DNA of 34,439 bases from JAVBLU01 sp031553225 (GCA_031553225.1 JAVBLU010000056.1:1-34439), one strand, 5' to 3'. Positions 1-7,566 are shown, counted from the stretch's first letter. Numbers and translations: made by a program. The notes: generated by a model from the sequence alone, not told the origin.

Positions 1-3
1 ACC

Positions 4-32
4 TTGCATTTTATGCCAGGTTTCGCTACAAT
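4..32 (+). promoter_or_regulatory. Probable sigma70-type promoter for the DUF4234-like gene
   Basis: A -35 box TTGCAT (4-9) and a -10 box TACAAT (27-32) are separated by exactly 17 nt, about 40 nt upstream of the first start codon. The -10 matches consensus at five of six bases; the -35 match is weaker. The call rests on sequence alone. Confidence 0.5.
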
Positions 33-72
33 AGTGTCGTTGCCCAAGGAAATACATAGAGGGGGAAAACCG

Positions 73-468
73 ATGATTCCGCGCCGCAGCCTGCTCGTCT
101 ATATCCTTTTGAGCTGCATCACCTTCGGTATCTACGCCATCGTGTTCTGGCACCGCTGGACGCAAGACGTCAACCGCCTGTGCGAGGCGGACGGGAAACC
201 CAGCATGGGCTATCTGCTCGTGCTCCTGCTGTCCATCGTGACGGGCGGCATCTTCTTTCTCATCTGGCTGTACCAGCAGACCGAACGGATTGCGGCGGCC
301 GGGCCGTCCTACGGCGAGAGCGTGGCAACGTCCGGTACGTCGGTGGTGCTGTGGTACCTGCTCGGCTCGTTCATTCTGATCGGACCGTTCGTGGCCCTGG
401 CGAAGGTGTTCGGCGCGACGAACCAGCTGGCCTATGCTTATAACACGCGCAACGGGTACATGGCGTAG
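73..468 (+). CDS. DUF4234-type small membrane protein
   Basis: Encodes a 131-residue integral membrane protein. I start it at the ATG at 73, which follows a GGGGG-rich ribosome binding site, rather than at a possible upstream start. Three hydrophobic segments are visible (about residues 7-26, 45-66 and 91-112). The first two each carry the aromatic TFGIYAIVFW / TGGIFFLIWLY pattern followed by a basic/polar stretch, which is typical of the DUF4234 family of small two-to-three-helix membrane proteins. The biochemical function of that family is not known. It has its own promoter upstream and a terminator 15 nt after the stop, so it looks monocistronic. Family assignment is from remembered motif pattern; no function is inferred. 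Confidence 0.75.
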   Translation: MIPRRSLLVYILLSCITFGIYAIVFWHRWTQDVNRLCEADGKPSMGYLLVLLLSIVTGGIFFLIWLYQQTERIAAAGPSYGESVATSGTSVVLWYLLGSFILIGPFVALAKVFGATNQLAYAYNTRNGYMA

Positions 469-483
469 CGCAAGGGGCTTTGC

Positions 484-518
484 GGCGCGGCGGCTTTGCA
501 GCTGCCGGGCCGTTTTTT
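484..518 (+). terminator. Rho-independent terminator after the DUF4234-like gene
   Basis: A 12-bp stem with one mismatch and one G-T pair (484-495 with 500-511) and a 4-nt loop is followed by a G and six T residues (513-518). It lies directly downstream of the stop codon at 468. Confidence 0.8.
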
Positions 519-628
519 GTTGCGGGCTATCCGCGGCTTTCCCGCAACGCCTTCCCGCCAGAAATGTACCATGTCCTGGATGTGCGGTCAAGCTCTTTCA
601 GCGCGCCCGCGGCGGCGGAAAAGCCGTA

Positions 629-657
629 TTGTGCCCGCCTGCCGCTTGCGCTATACT
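629..657 (+). promoter_or_regulatory. Candidate promoter of the FAD oxidoreductase operon
   Basis: TTGTGC (629-634) and TATACT (652-657) are separated by 17 nt, about 80 nt upstream of the first gene of the operon. The -10 is five of six; the -35 only half matches, so an activator may be needed (inference). Confidence 0.45.
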
Positions 658-738
658 TGGACGGGAACGGGAAGGAATGCGTGGCGGGTGGCCGTGCAGG
701 GGTTCCCGCACGCAAACGATCGGTAAGGAGGAGCGCGC

Positions 739-2124
739 ATGACGTATCATCTGTGCCGCGAGATCCCCGTGGAGGAGGGCATCGACCTGGTGGTGGCGGG
801 CGCGGGCCCTGCGGGGTGCGCGGCGGCCATATCCGCGGCGCGGCTGGGGGCCCGGGTGGTGCTGCTGGAGGGCACGGGGTGCCTGGGGGGCATGGGCACC
901 TCCGGGCTTGTGTGCGCGTTTGATCCCATGGCCGACGGCGAGAAGGCCTTGGTGGGCGGCTTCATGCGCGAGCTGGTGGAGGAACTGTACGCGCGCGGCT
1001 TTATGGCCCCGGGCATTGACCCGGATTCCTGGCGAAAAAAATACCACGTGTGGTCCTCCTTCCGCGTGGAGGGCTTAAAGCTTGTGCTGGACGAGATGGC
1101 TGTGCGCGCTGGTGTGGACGTGCGCTTTTTCACCAAGGTCATCGATGCGGACGCGGGCGAGGGCGTTGTGCGGGGCGTGATCACAAGCAGCGTGGAGGGG
1201 TACCGGTACCTGAAGGCCCGCGCCTTTATCGACTGTACGGGGGACGCGGTGCTCGCCTCGCTTGCGGGCGCGGACTACTACGAGGCCGGGCGGGATACCC
1301 CAAACATCATGCCCGCCACGCTGTGCGCGCTGTTTGCGGGCATCGACTGGTCGCAAAACGCCCTCAACACCCAGTCCGCGTACGGGGTGGAGCTGCTGGA
1401 GCGGGAGTTCGCCGCCGGCAACTTCGAGCAGTGCGACCGGCTGTTTGTGGGCCTTTGGCACAACGGTCCGACGGTGGGCTACATGAACGGCGGGCACATC
1501 TTCGGCCTGAACGCTTGCAGCGTGCCCTCCTTAACCCAGGGCATGATGACCGGGCGGCGCATCATCCGCCAGTACCAGGAGTTTTTGCGCAAGCACTCCG
1601 AGAACTGCCGCGACATCGACCTGGTCGTGTCCGCGTCGCTGATGGGCGTGCGGGAATCGCGCCGCGTGAAGGGCGAGTACGAGCTGACCTATCAGGACTA
1701 CCTGGCGCGGCGGCATTTCCCCGACCAGATCGGCGTGTTCAACAAGTTTGTGGACATCCATATGTACGACTGCGAGAGAAGCACCTACGACGCCATGATG
1801 GAGGAGAAGAACGTCTCCGGCCGTCTGGGCGTGGGGGAGAGCTTTGGCCTGCCTTACGGCATTTTGGTGCCCAAGGGCTTTGTCAACCTGTGGGTGGCCG
1901 GGCGGCACGCCTCCAGCGACGTCAAGGTGCAGGGCTCCATCCGTGTGATGCCCGCCTGCGGCATGATGGGCCAGGCGGCCGGCGCCGCGGCCGTGCAGGC
2001 CATGCAGACCGGCCAGGCGGCCAACGCCCTGAACACGCACACGCTGGTGGAGACCCTGAGGGGGCAAGGGGCCATTTTGCCGCAGGCGGCCACCAGCCCC
2101 GCCATGACGAGGCAGGAGGGATAG
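739..2124 (+). CDS. FAD-dependent oxidoreductase (FAD_oxidored family), copy 1
   Basis: A 461-residue flavoprotein. The N-terminal dinucleotide-binding beta-alpha-beta fold is clear: GAGPAG at residues 21-26, an acidic residue ending the second strand (E44), then CLGGMGTSG, typical of the FAD_oxidored group (PF12831-like) found in bacterial glycan or sugar-acid loci. A C-terminal FAD-contact segment reads NLWVAGRHAS, then VQGSIRVMPACGMMGQAAG. No signal peptide or membrane segment, so cytoplasmic. AAGGAGG lies 8 nt before the ATG. The substrate is unknown. It is followed 2 nt later by a paralogue and then by a TIM-barrel epimerase, so it probably oxidises a sugar-derived metabolite. Fumarate-reductase-like or dehydrosqualene-type annotations are less likely. 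Confidence 0.85.
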   Translation: MTYHLCREIPVEEGIDLVVAGAGPAGCAAAISAARLGARVVLLEGTGCLGGMGTSGLVCAFDPMADGEKALVGGFMRELVEELYARGFMAPGIDPDSWRKKYHVWSSFRVEGLKLVLDEMAVRAGVDVRFFTKVIDADAGEGVVRGVITSSVEGYRYLKARAFIDCTGDAVLASLAGADYYEAGRDTPNIMPATLCALFAGIDWSQNALNTQSAYGVELLEREFAAGNFEQCDRLFVGLWHNGPTVGYMNGGHIFGLNACSVPSLTQGMMTGRRIIRQYQEFLRKHSENCRDIDLVVSASLMGVRESRRVKGEYELTYQDYLARRHFPDQIGVFNKFVDIHMYDCERSTYDAMMEEKNVSGRLGVGESFGLPYGILVPKGFVNLWVAGRHASSDVKVQGSIRVMPACGMMGQAAGAAAVQAMQTGQAANALNTHTLVETLRGQGAILPQAATSPAMTRQEG

Positions 2125-2126
2125 GC

Positions 2127-3515
2127 ATGGAGAGCTATGAGCTGCACCGCTCCATCCCCGTGGACGACGGCTTCGACGTTGTGGTGGCGGGCGGCGGCCC
2201 GGCCGGGTGCGCGGCGGCCATCGCCGCGGCGCGCATGGGCGCGCGGGTGGTCCTTGTGGAGCCCATGGGCGCGCTGGGGGGCATAGGCACCTCCGGGCTG
2301 CTCACGGTGATGGACACCATGTCCGACGGGGAGAGGCTCGTCACGGGCGGCGTGTTCATGGAGATCTTTGAAAAGCTCCGCAGCCGCGGCCACATCGACC
2401 CGTACTATACCCAGGAACACTGGAGCCGCCGCGTCAACTCGTACACCCCTTACGACGCAGAGGGCCTCAAGGCCCTGCTGGACGATTTGTGCGAGCAGGC
2501 CGGCGTGAGCGTGCGCTTCTTTACGCGCGTGATCGACGCGGACGCCCTGCACGGCGTTGTGCGCGGTGCGATCACCGCAAGCGTGGATGGCTACCGGTAC
2601 CTGAAGGCCAAGGCCTTCATCGACTGCACCGGCGACGGCCAGCTGTGCGCGCTCGCGGGCGCGGGTATTCAGCCCGGCAACGAAAAAGGGCCCATGCCGC
2701 CCACGCTGTGCGCCTACTTCGACCACATCCGTTTTCCGCTGGAGCGCATGAACGGGAGCATGGGCGCGCCCGGCCAGCAGGAGGCGCTGGAGCGGGCGAT
2801 TGCCGAGGGTTTTTTCACGCAGAACGACCGGCACGTTCCGGGGCTGTTCTACGTGCGGGACGATCTGGGCATCATGAACTGCGGGCACGTGTTCGGCATG
2901 GACGCCACAAACTGCCGGAGCCTTTCGGAGGGCATGCGCGCCGGGCGGCGGTTCGTGCGTGAGTACGGCGCGTTCTTCCGCAAGTATATGCCGGGCTTTG
3001 AGGACGCGCGCCTCGTGGCCAGCGGGGCCATCATGGGCGTTCGGGAATCGCGGCGCGTGGTGGGCGCGTACGTGCTGGGCTATAGCGATTACCGGGCCCG
3101 CCGCCACTTTCCGGACCAGATCTGCGTGTACACCAAGGCCATCGATATCCACGTGAAGGACCTGTCGCCCACGGAGTATGAGCGCTACTACAGCGAATAC
3201 CACCGCGACGACAAGTACGCCCCCGGGGAGAGCTACGGCGTGCCGTACGGCGCGATTGTGGCGCGCGGCTTTGCCAACCTGTGGGTGGCCGGGCGGTGCG
3301 CCTCGGCCGATGAAAAGGTGCAAGGGTCGCTGCGCGTCCAGCCGGCCTGCTATATGATGGGGCACGCCGCGGGCGTTGCGGCCGCGCAGGCCTTGGCCGC
3401 CGGGGCTTGCGCGGCGGACATCGACACGGCCGCGCTGGTGGGCGAACTGCGCGCCCAGGGCGCATACCTGCCGCAGGAAACCCTTGCGCGGCATATGACG
3501 AAACAGGAGGAGTAA
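2127..3515 (+). CDS. FAD-dependent oxidoreductase (FAD_oxidored family), copy 2
   Basis: A 462-residue paralogue of the preceding protein. The ATG at 2127 is chosen because GGCAGGAGGG sits just upstream and overlaps the end of copy 1; the frame is open further upstream but that is antisense-free read-through, not coding. It has GGGPAG at residues 22-27, E45, GALGGIGTSG, and the same C-terminal segment NLWVAGRCAS followed by VQGSLRVQPACYMMGHAAG. Many blocks are shared with copy 1 at both protein and DNA level, including the stretch around VRESRRV and RARRHFPDQI. Copy 2 carries different residues in the middle substrate-facing region. The two may form a heteromer or act on successive substrates (inference). 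It is the second gene of the operon, and the next gene starts 4 nt after its stop. Confidence 0.85.
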   Translation: MESYELHRSIPVDDGFDVVVAGGGPAGCAAAIAAARMGARVVLVEPMGALGGIGTSGLLTVMDTMSDGERLVTGGVFMEIFEKLRSRGHIDPYYTQEHWSRRVNSYTPYDAEGLKALLDDLCEQAGVSVRFFTRVIDADALHGVVRGAITASVDGYRYLKAKAFIDCTGDGQLCALAGAGIQPGNEKGPMPPTLCAYFDHIRFPLERMNGSMGAPGQQEALERAIAEGFFTQNDRHVPGLFYVRDDLGIMNCGHVFGMDATNCRSLSEGMRAGRRFVREYGAFFRKYMPGFEDARLVASGAIMGVRESRRVVGAYVLGYSDYRARRHFPDQICVYTKAIDIHVKDLSPTEYERYYSEYHRDDKYAPGESYGVPYGAIVARGFANLWVAGRCASADEKVQGSLRVQPACYMMGHAAGVAAAQALAAGACAADIDTAALVGELRAQGAYLPQETLARHMTKQEE

Positions 3516-3518
3516 AAG

Positions 3519-4376
3519 ATGCTCAAAGTTGGGCTGCAGCTGTATTCCGTTCGCGGCCACATGGCCGGCGATCCCATGGGCACGCTGGAGCGCGTCGCGC
3601 AGATCGGTTACAGAATTTTGGAGGCCGGGAACCACAATGCCGACCAGGACGACGGCATCGGCTTCGGCGTGCCGGCGGGCAAGCTGTGCGATCTGCTGGG
3701 CCGCATGGGGCTGTCGGTGATCAGCACGCACGTGATGCCCCTGCGGGAGGAGCGCCTGGACGCCATCGCCGAGTACCAGCGGGCGATCGGCGCGCAGTAC
3801 GTCGTGGGGCAGATGGAGTTTTTCAAAAGCCCGCAGCACGTCCTCGACTACGCCGCCCAGCTCAACCGCACGGGCGAAGCGCTGCGCAAGCGCGGGCTGC
3901 GGTTTTTGTACCACAACCACTTCCACGAGTACCAAAGTTTTACCGGAGAAACCGTGTGGGAGACGCTGCTGGCCCACACCGACCCGGAGCTGGTCGGCTT
4001 TCAGCTGGACACCTTCTGGGCGTACCGGGGCGGCGCGGACGCCGCGGCGCTCATCCGCCGGCACGCGAGCCGCATTCCGCTTCTGCACCAGAAGGACTTT
4101 GCCGCGGACGCGGGCGAGCCGCTGAACCTTCTGGCCGCCTGGCCGCAGGGCCAGTGGGTGGACGGCCCCTCCTTCGGCGCGGCCATCCGTCCGGGCACGT
4201 TCTGCGAGGTGGGCGAGGGTACGCTGCCCATTCAGGGCGTCATCGACGCTGCAAACGAGGGCGGGAAGACCACGCACATCATTCTGGAGCAGGACTTCTC
4301 CCGGAAGGATGAGCTGGAGTCCATCGCCCTGAGCATGAAAGCCTTCCGCAAGTACCGCGGGGTGGAGTGGGCGTAA
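3519..4376 (+). CDS. Sugar phosphate isomerase/epimerase-like TIM-barrel protein
   Basis: A 285-residue protein of the xylose-isomerase-like / AP-endonuclease-2 TIM-barrel superfamily. Metal-ligand-type motifs appear in the usual order: YHNHFHE at 131-137, FQLDTFW with D164, LHQKD at 190-193 and a C-terminal ILEQDF acidic residue. Proteins of this group isomerise or epimerise keto-sugars or inositol intermediates through a divalent metal; the true substrate here cannot be read from sequence. No signal peptide, so cytoplasmic. It begins 4 nt after the second FAD oxidoreductase, with GGAGGAG as ribosome binding site, and ends before a strong terminator, so it is the last gene of that operon. 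Oxidation by the flavoproteins followed or preceded by isomerisation is a reasonable pathway inference. Confidence 0.8.
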   Translation: MLKVGLQLYSVRGHMAGDPMGTLERVAQIGYRILEAGNHNADQDDGIGFGVPAGKLCDLLGRMGLSVISTHVMPLREERLDAIAEYQRAIGAQYVVGQMEFFKSPQHVLDYAAQLNRTGEALRKRGLRFLYHNHFHEYQSFTGETVWETLLAHTDPELVGFQLDTFWAYRGGADAAALIRRHASRIPLLHQKDFAADAGEPLNLLAAWPQGQWVDGPSFGAAIRPGTFCEVGEGTLPIQGVIDAANEGGKTTHIILEQDFSRKDELESIALSMKAFRKYRGVEWA

Positions 4377-4427
4377 GCCCCAAGCCCCCTCGGCGTCCCG
4401 CGCTCCAAATCCTTTTGCGCGCTTCCC

Positions 4428-4454
4428 AGGCGGCCGTTCATCGGCCGCCTTTTT
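4428..4454 (+). terminator. Rho-independent terminator of the FAD oxidoreductase operon
   Basis: A perfect 9-bp stem (4428-4436 with 4442-4450) around a 5-nt loop is followed by a run of T residues (4450-4454). In the opposite direction there is no T run. Confidence 0.85.
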
Positions 4455-4521
4455 GCCTGCGAACCGCACAGCCGCCTGCTCGCCGAGCGCGTGCAAACGC
4501 GCAAAGGCGCGGCGCCCCCGC

Positions 4522-5259
4522 CTAGTAGTCCTCGTAGGAGGAGCGGTAGCTGGTCTTCGTTTCGCCGCACCGTTTGCATGTCCATTTGCGGTAGGTGCTT
4601 TGCGTGTCGCGTTCGGCCTTTTCCCAGCTTTCGCTCAGCTGAAAGTCGTGCACGGCCGCTCCGCATACCGTGCAGCGGCAGCCCTGGAGCGCGTGCGCGG
4701 AAGGGTTCATGTCCGGGAAGGTTTTACCGCACGCCGTGCAGCGGCAGCCGCTGAGCTGGTGGCGGGCTGCGCCGCACGCCGTGCACACGCACCCGTCCCA
4801 GGAGTGGCCGTGAAACTCCTTGCCGCAGCGCTTGCATACGCCCTGGCAGTCGCGGGGGGCCTGGTGCCCTTCATCGCGCCGGGCGCCGCAGCGGCTGCAC
4901 ACGCAGCCGTTCCATGCGTGGTCGGCGGGCGCGGGGTTGGGCTTATGCGCCCCGCACACGCGGCAGGTACAGCCGGTAAACTGGTGGGCTTCGGGCGGCG
5001 CGGCCGGGTTCAGCGCGCCGCAAACGCTGCAGCGGCACCCCTGCCACGTATGCATGCCGCCGGGCGCGCGCTTGTCCGTCGCGCCGCACAGCGCGCACGC
5101 GCAGCCGCGCCATGCGTGGTCGGCGTGCTTGGCGGCCGGGTTTTTCCCGCCGCAGCGGCTGCACACGCAGGCGGTAAACTCATGCGCCCGCGGCGCGCCG
5201 CACCGCCGGCAGACGCATTTGTCCCAGCTGTGTCCCAGGAGCCGGCAAACGATCTTCAT
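4522..5259 (-). CDS. Tandem Cys/His repeat protein (predicted multi-metal-binding)
   Basis: A 245-residue protein with 33 cysteines. After a short N-terminus (MKIVCRLLG) it consists almost entirely of repeats of about 15-23 residues with the core H-x-[WFL]-x-x-C-x-C-x-x-C-G. Nine units keep the full H-x4-C-x-C-x2-C-G spacing. One middle unit (DCQGVCKRCG) has lost the His and has C-x3-C-x2-C. The C-terminal unit is divergent with only CKRCG. Linkers are Ala/Pro/charged and vary in length. Each unit supplies one His and three Cys, the right number for one tetrahedral Zn or Fe site, so I infer a string of small metal knuckles. Similar H-W-G-C-x-C repeats exist in other bacterial proteins without known function. 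The ATG at 5259 is preceded by AAGGTGG; no signal peptide or membrane segment is seen. It lies 86 nt downstream of the sulfatase on the same strand and may be co-transcribed. Binding of metals, nucleic acid or protein is untested. Confidence 0.8.
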   Translation of the reverse strand: MKIVCRLLGHSWDKCVCRRCGAPRAHEFTACVCSRCGGKNPAAKHADHAWRGCACALCGATDKRAPGGMHTWQGCRCSVCGALNPAAPPEAHQFTGCTCRVCGAHKPNPAPADHAWNGCVCSRCGARRDEGHQAPRDCQGVCKRCGKEFHGHSWDGCVCTACGAARHQLSGCRCTACGKTFPDMNPSAHALQGCRCTVCGAAVHDFQLSESWEKAERDTQSTYRKWTCKRCGETKTSYRSSYEDY

Positions 5260-5345
5260 GCACAAGCCACCTTTTCATAGAGGCGGGAGACGTTTTTCCC
5301 GTCCGTCCCGGCCGAGGTTCCCAAGCCCGGACGCCCGCCCGCCTC

Positions 5346-6731
5346 CTACCGCGCCGGGGCGCCGAAGGGGACGGCGGCGGGCAGCGCGGCGTCCGCGGCC
5401 ACATGGCGGTTCAGGCTGGCCTGCATCGCCCGTATGCGGGAGCAGTGCGCCGGGTCGTCGATCAGGTCGCGGGTCTCCTGCGGGTCGTCCTCCAGATCAA
5501 AAAAGCACCGGCGGCCAATGAGCGGATAGTTGAGGAGCTTGTAGCGCGCGTCCTTCAGAGCGTTCACCTGCGCGCAGTAGCGCAGATACAGCTCCCGCCG
5601 CGGGCCGCCGCCCTGTCCCAGAAGCGCCGGCGCGAAGCTTAGCCCCTGCACGGAAGGCGGAACGGGCAAGCCGAGCAGCTCGCACAGCGTGGGAAAGATG
5701 TCCATGAGCAATACCAAATCGTCGCGGCGCGCGCCCTGCGGGATGCCCGGCCCGGCGAACACGAGCGGCACGCGCACGCTGTGCTCGTACAGGCTCTGCT
5801 TGCCCATCAGGCCGTGCTGCCCCACCGCCAGGCCGTTGTCGCCCGTCCACACGATGATCGTGTCCTCGTAAAGGCCCTGCGCCTTCAACGTTTGCACGAT
5901 GCGGCCCAGCGCGTCGTCCAGATGTGTGATCATGGCGTAGTATTCGGCCAGGTGCCGGCGCACCTCGCTTTGCGGGCGCGGGTAGGGGGCCAAGGTCTCG
6001 TCGCGTATGTCCTCCACGCCGAAGGCGAAGGGATGCTGAGGCCAGACGTTGTCCGGCAGACGCAAAGCGTCCTCGTCGTACATGTCGCGGAAGCGCTGCG
6101 GCATGGTGCGCGGGTCGTGCGGGGCAAGATACGCCACGTACATAAAGAACGGGTCCGCCGCGTCCTTGCTTTGGCGCTGTAAAAAGCCGACGGCCGCGTC
6201 GGTGAGCAGGTCGGTGGAATGCGCGCCGTGGCTGCATTCGTCGCACCGCACGGGCGTTGTCTTGTTCGTCTGCCAAAAATCCACCACGAAGTTGACCACG
6301 TTGTCGTACGCGCCGGTGGGGTCGTAGCGGTTCGTGGGCAGGTTCCAGTGGTCCCACATGCCGCCGAAGAAGATCTTTTCGCCGCCCTGAAAGCTGCGGG
6401 AGAACGCGGGTGGGCCGTTGTGCCACTTGCCCGCGCCAAAGCACCGGTAGCCGCCGCCCTGTAGCGCCTCCCCAAGGGTTGTGTGCGCGCATGGGATGTC
6501 CTGGCCCTGGCCCTGAAGGCCGCCAAGCGACCGGCCGGTGTGCAGCATGGCGCGGCTGGGCATGCACACCGCGGGGGAGGTGCCTCCGGGGATGTGCGCA
6601 TGGGTGAAGGCCGTGCCGCGGGCCGCGAGCTCGTCCAGGTTGGGCGTGCGGATGTCCGGATTGCCCAGAGCGTGAATCGTGTCAAAGCGCTGGTCGTCGG
6701 TAAGCAGAAAGACGATGTTCGGCCTGCGCAT
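5346..6731 (-). CDS. Type I sulfatase (arylsulfatase/alkaline phosphatase superfamily)
   Basis: A 461-residue sulfatase. I place the start at the ATG at 6731 (MRRPNIVFLLTDDQ), preceded by AGGAGAGG, rather than the longer open frame. Catalytic features: metal aspartates D12/D13, the formylglycine signature C-M-P-S-R at 56-60 with Cys56 as the residue to be oxidised, GKWH at 101-104, HDP at 205-207, GDNG with D298/N299, and K311. No signal peptide is seen, so it may act on imported sulfated sugars in the cytoplasm. A Cys-type sulfatase needs a formylglycine-generating enzyme or anaerobic radical SAM maturase, and none is encoded in this window. Its specificity cannot be set from sequence; iduronate-2-sulfatase-like or choline-sulfatase-like labels would be guesses. 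Divergent to the feo cluster. Confidence 0.9.
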   Translation of the reverse strand: MRRPNIVFLLTDDQRFDTIHALGNPDIRTPNLDELAARGTAFTHAHIPGGTSPAVCMPSRAMLHTGRSLGGLQGQGQDIPCAHTTLGEALQGGGYRCFGAGKWHNGPPAFSRSFQGGEKIFFGGMWDHWNLPTNRYDPTGAYDNVVNFVVDFWQTNKTTPVRCDECSHGAHSTDLLTDAAVGFLQRQSKDAADPFFMYVAYLAPHDPRTMPQRFRDMYDEDALRLPDNVWPQHPFAFGVEDIRDETLAPYPRPQSEVRRHLAEYYAMITHLDDALGRIVQTLKAQGLYEDTIIVWTGDNGLAVGQHGLMGKQSLYEHSVRVPLVFAGPGIPQGARRDDLVLLMDIFPTLCELLGLPVPPSVQGLSFAPALLGQGGGPRRELYLRYCAQVNALKDARYKLLNYPLIGRRCFFDLEDDPQETRDLIDDPAHCSRIRAMQASLNRHVAADAALPAAVPFGAPAR

Positions 6732-6935
6732 GGGGTCGGCCCCTCTCCTGCGGCTGCGATGGGCGAAGGCGCACGGCGCCGCTCGCTTGGCAGATGCCCG
6801 CTTCTTGCTACAGCATTCGCCGTGAAGGGGCCCCGCGCCTTCCATCCGGCGGCAAACGGCAAAAGTCGCCGGGGTTTTGTGCGCGCATGCGCCGCGCCGT
6901 GCCCAAATCCCGCGCGCAGCATATCATCATACAAG

Positions 6936-6950
6936 GAACAAATTTTGTTC
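6936..6950. promoter_or_regulatory. Candidate operator, 7-1-7 inverted repeat upstream of the feo promoter
   Basis: GAACAAA and TTTGTTC arms flank a single T, a perfect inverted repeat ending 7 nt before the -35 box of the feo promoter. Its position fits a regulator site for feo, for the divergent sulfatase gene, or for both. It does not look like a standard Fur or IdeR/DtxR box to me. Confidence 0.35.
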
Positions 6951-6957
6951 GATGGGG

Positions 6958-6986
6958 TTGACTTTTCACCGAGTTAACCTTATAAT
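6958..6986 (+). promoter_or_regulatory. Strong sigma70/sigmaA promoter of the feo operon
   Basis: TTGACT (6958-6963) and a perfect TATAAT (6981-6986) are separated by 17 nt. The predicted start is near 6993, giving a leader of about 55 nt before feoA. Confidence 0.85.
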
Positions 6987-7047
6987 ACACTTACAGAGTT
7001 AGCGCGATATAACAGCCGCGCGGCTCGCAATGAAGGGGGTGTGGAGC

Positions 7048-7260
7048 ATGCCGCTTACCATCACATCCATCGGCCAGAGCGTCCGCGTGAAGAAGATCAA
7101 CGGCGCGGACAGCACGAAGCACTTTTTGCAGACTCTCGGCTTTACCGAGGGCGAGGAAGTGACCATCGTATCCAAGATTGGCGGCAACATGATCGTTCAT
7201 TTGAAGAACACGCGCATCGCCCTGGACACGAGCATGGCCAACCGGGTCATCGTCGGCTAG
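7048..7260 (+). CDS. feoA: FeoA-family protein, first copy
   Basis: A 70-residue SH3-like FeoA domain protein, a small cytoplasmic accessory of the FeoB ferrous iron transporter. I choose the ATG at 7048 because AAGGGGGTG lies at the right distance before it; a start at 7030 would place that site inside the gene. The family pattern is clear: an N-terminal strand (ITSIGQSVRVKKI), then FLQTLGFTEGEEVTIVSKIGGNMIV and an ending with NTRIALDTSMANRVIV, where FeoA proteins usually carry a similar residue order. It is first in the operon behind a strong promoter and is followed 29 nt later by a second feoA. The role is assigned from family membership and context. Confidence 0.9.
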   Translation: MPLTITSIGQSVRVKKINGADSTKHFLQTLGFTEGEEVTIVSKIGGNMIVHLKNTRIALDTSMANRVIVG

Positions 7261-7289
7261 GGAAGCGCCGCAAAGAGGGGGCATCCGTT

Positions 7290-7514
7290 ATGAGATCGCT
7301 CAAGGAGGTCCGCCCGGGCGAGAGCGCGGTCGTATCGCAGCTCACCGGGCAGGGGCCGCTCAAGCGCCGCATCATGGACATGGGCATCACCAAGGGCGTG
7401 TCGGTCGCCGTGCGCAAGGTGGCGCCGCTGGGAGATCCCATCGAAATTACGGTGCGCGGTTACGAGCTCTCCATCCGCAAAAGCGAAGCCGAATCCATCC
7501 TGGTGGACGGTTGA
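7290..7514 (+). CDS. feoA: FeoA-family protein, second copy
   Basis: A 74-residue FeoA domain protein, distinct from its upstream neighbour. It has the family core LTGQGPLKRRIMDMGITKG followed by strands VSVAVRKVAPLGDPIEITV and the conserved RGYELSIRKSEAESI end. AAAGAGGGGGC precedes the ATG. FeoA proteins bind or stabilise FeoB and tune its GTPase or assembly. Two separate FeoA genes before feoB are common in Clostridia and may act together. The 68-nt stretch to the feoB start contains an imperfect hairpin with a T-rich loop that might modulate feoB expression. Confidence 0.92.
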   Translation: MRSLKEVRPGESAVVSQLTGQGPLKRRIMDMGITKGVSVAVRKVAPLGDPIEITVRGYELSIRKSEAESILVDG

Positions 7515-7563
7515 ACGGACGGACAGCTCATCTTTTTAGCCCGTCTGTTAATGTAAGCTAACA
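7514..7563 (+). promoter_or_regulatory. Imperfect hairpin between feoA and feoB
   Basis: Arms at 7514-7524 and 7539-7549 pair with one G-T and one mismatch around a T-rich loop. A second short inverted repeat (TGTTA at 7546-7550, TAACA at 7559-7563) sits just before the feoB ribosome binding site. It could be a processing or attenuation element; evidence is only the fold potential. Confidence 0.3.
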
Positions 7564-7566
7564 CAT

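Larger units (their letters stand above)
6732..7047. other. Divergent intergenic region between sulfatase and feo cluster
   Basis: About 316 nt without a convincing gene. It holds the strong feo promoter (6958-6986), a 7-1-7 inverted repeat at 6936-6950, two GAGTTA direct repeats (6971-6976 and 6996-7001) bracketing the feo -10 box, and a 12-bp GC palindrome at 7014-7025 in the feo leader. No clear sulfatase promoter could be picked out. Confidence 0.6.

Noticed and set aside
1854..4496. An open minus-strand frame of about 880 codons opposite the FAD oxidoreductase operon
   Set aside because: It is a GC-codon-bias shadow of the plus-strand genes: no ribosome binding site, composition of repeated Ala/Arg/His, and no recognisable domain.
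4453..5280. A plus-strand Ala-rich frame opposite the Cys-repeat gene
   Set aside because: Its apparent repeats (Ala/Val/Arg/His) only mirror the Cys/Gly repeat of the minus strand, and there is no ribosome site.
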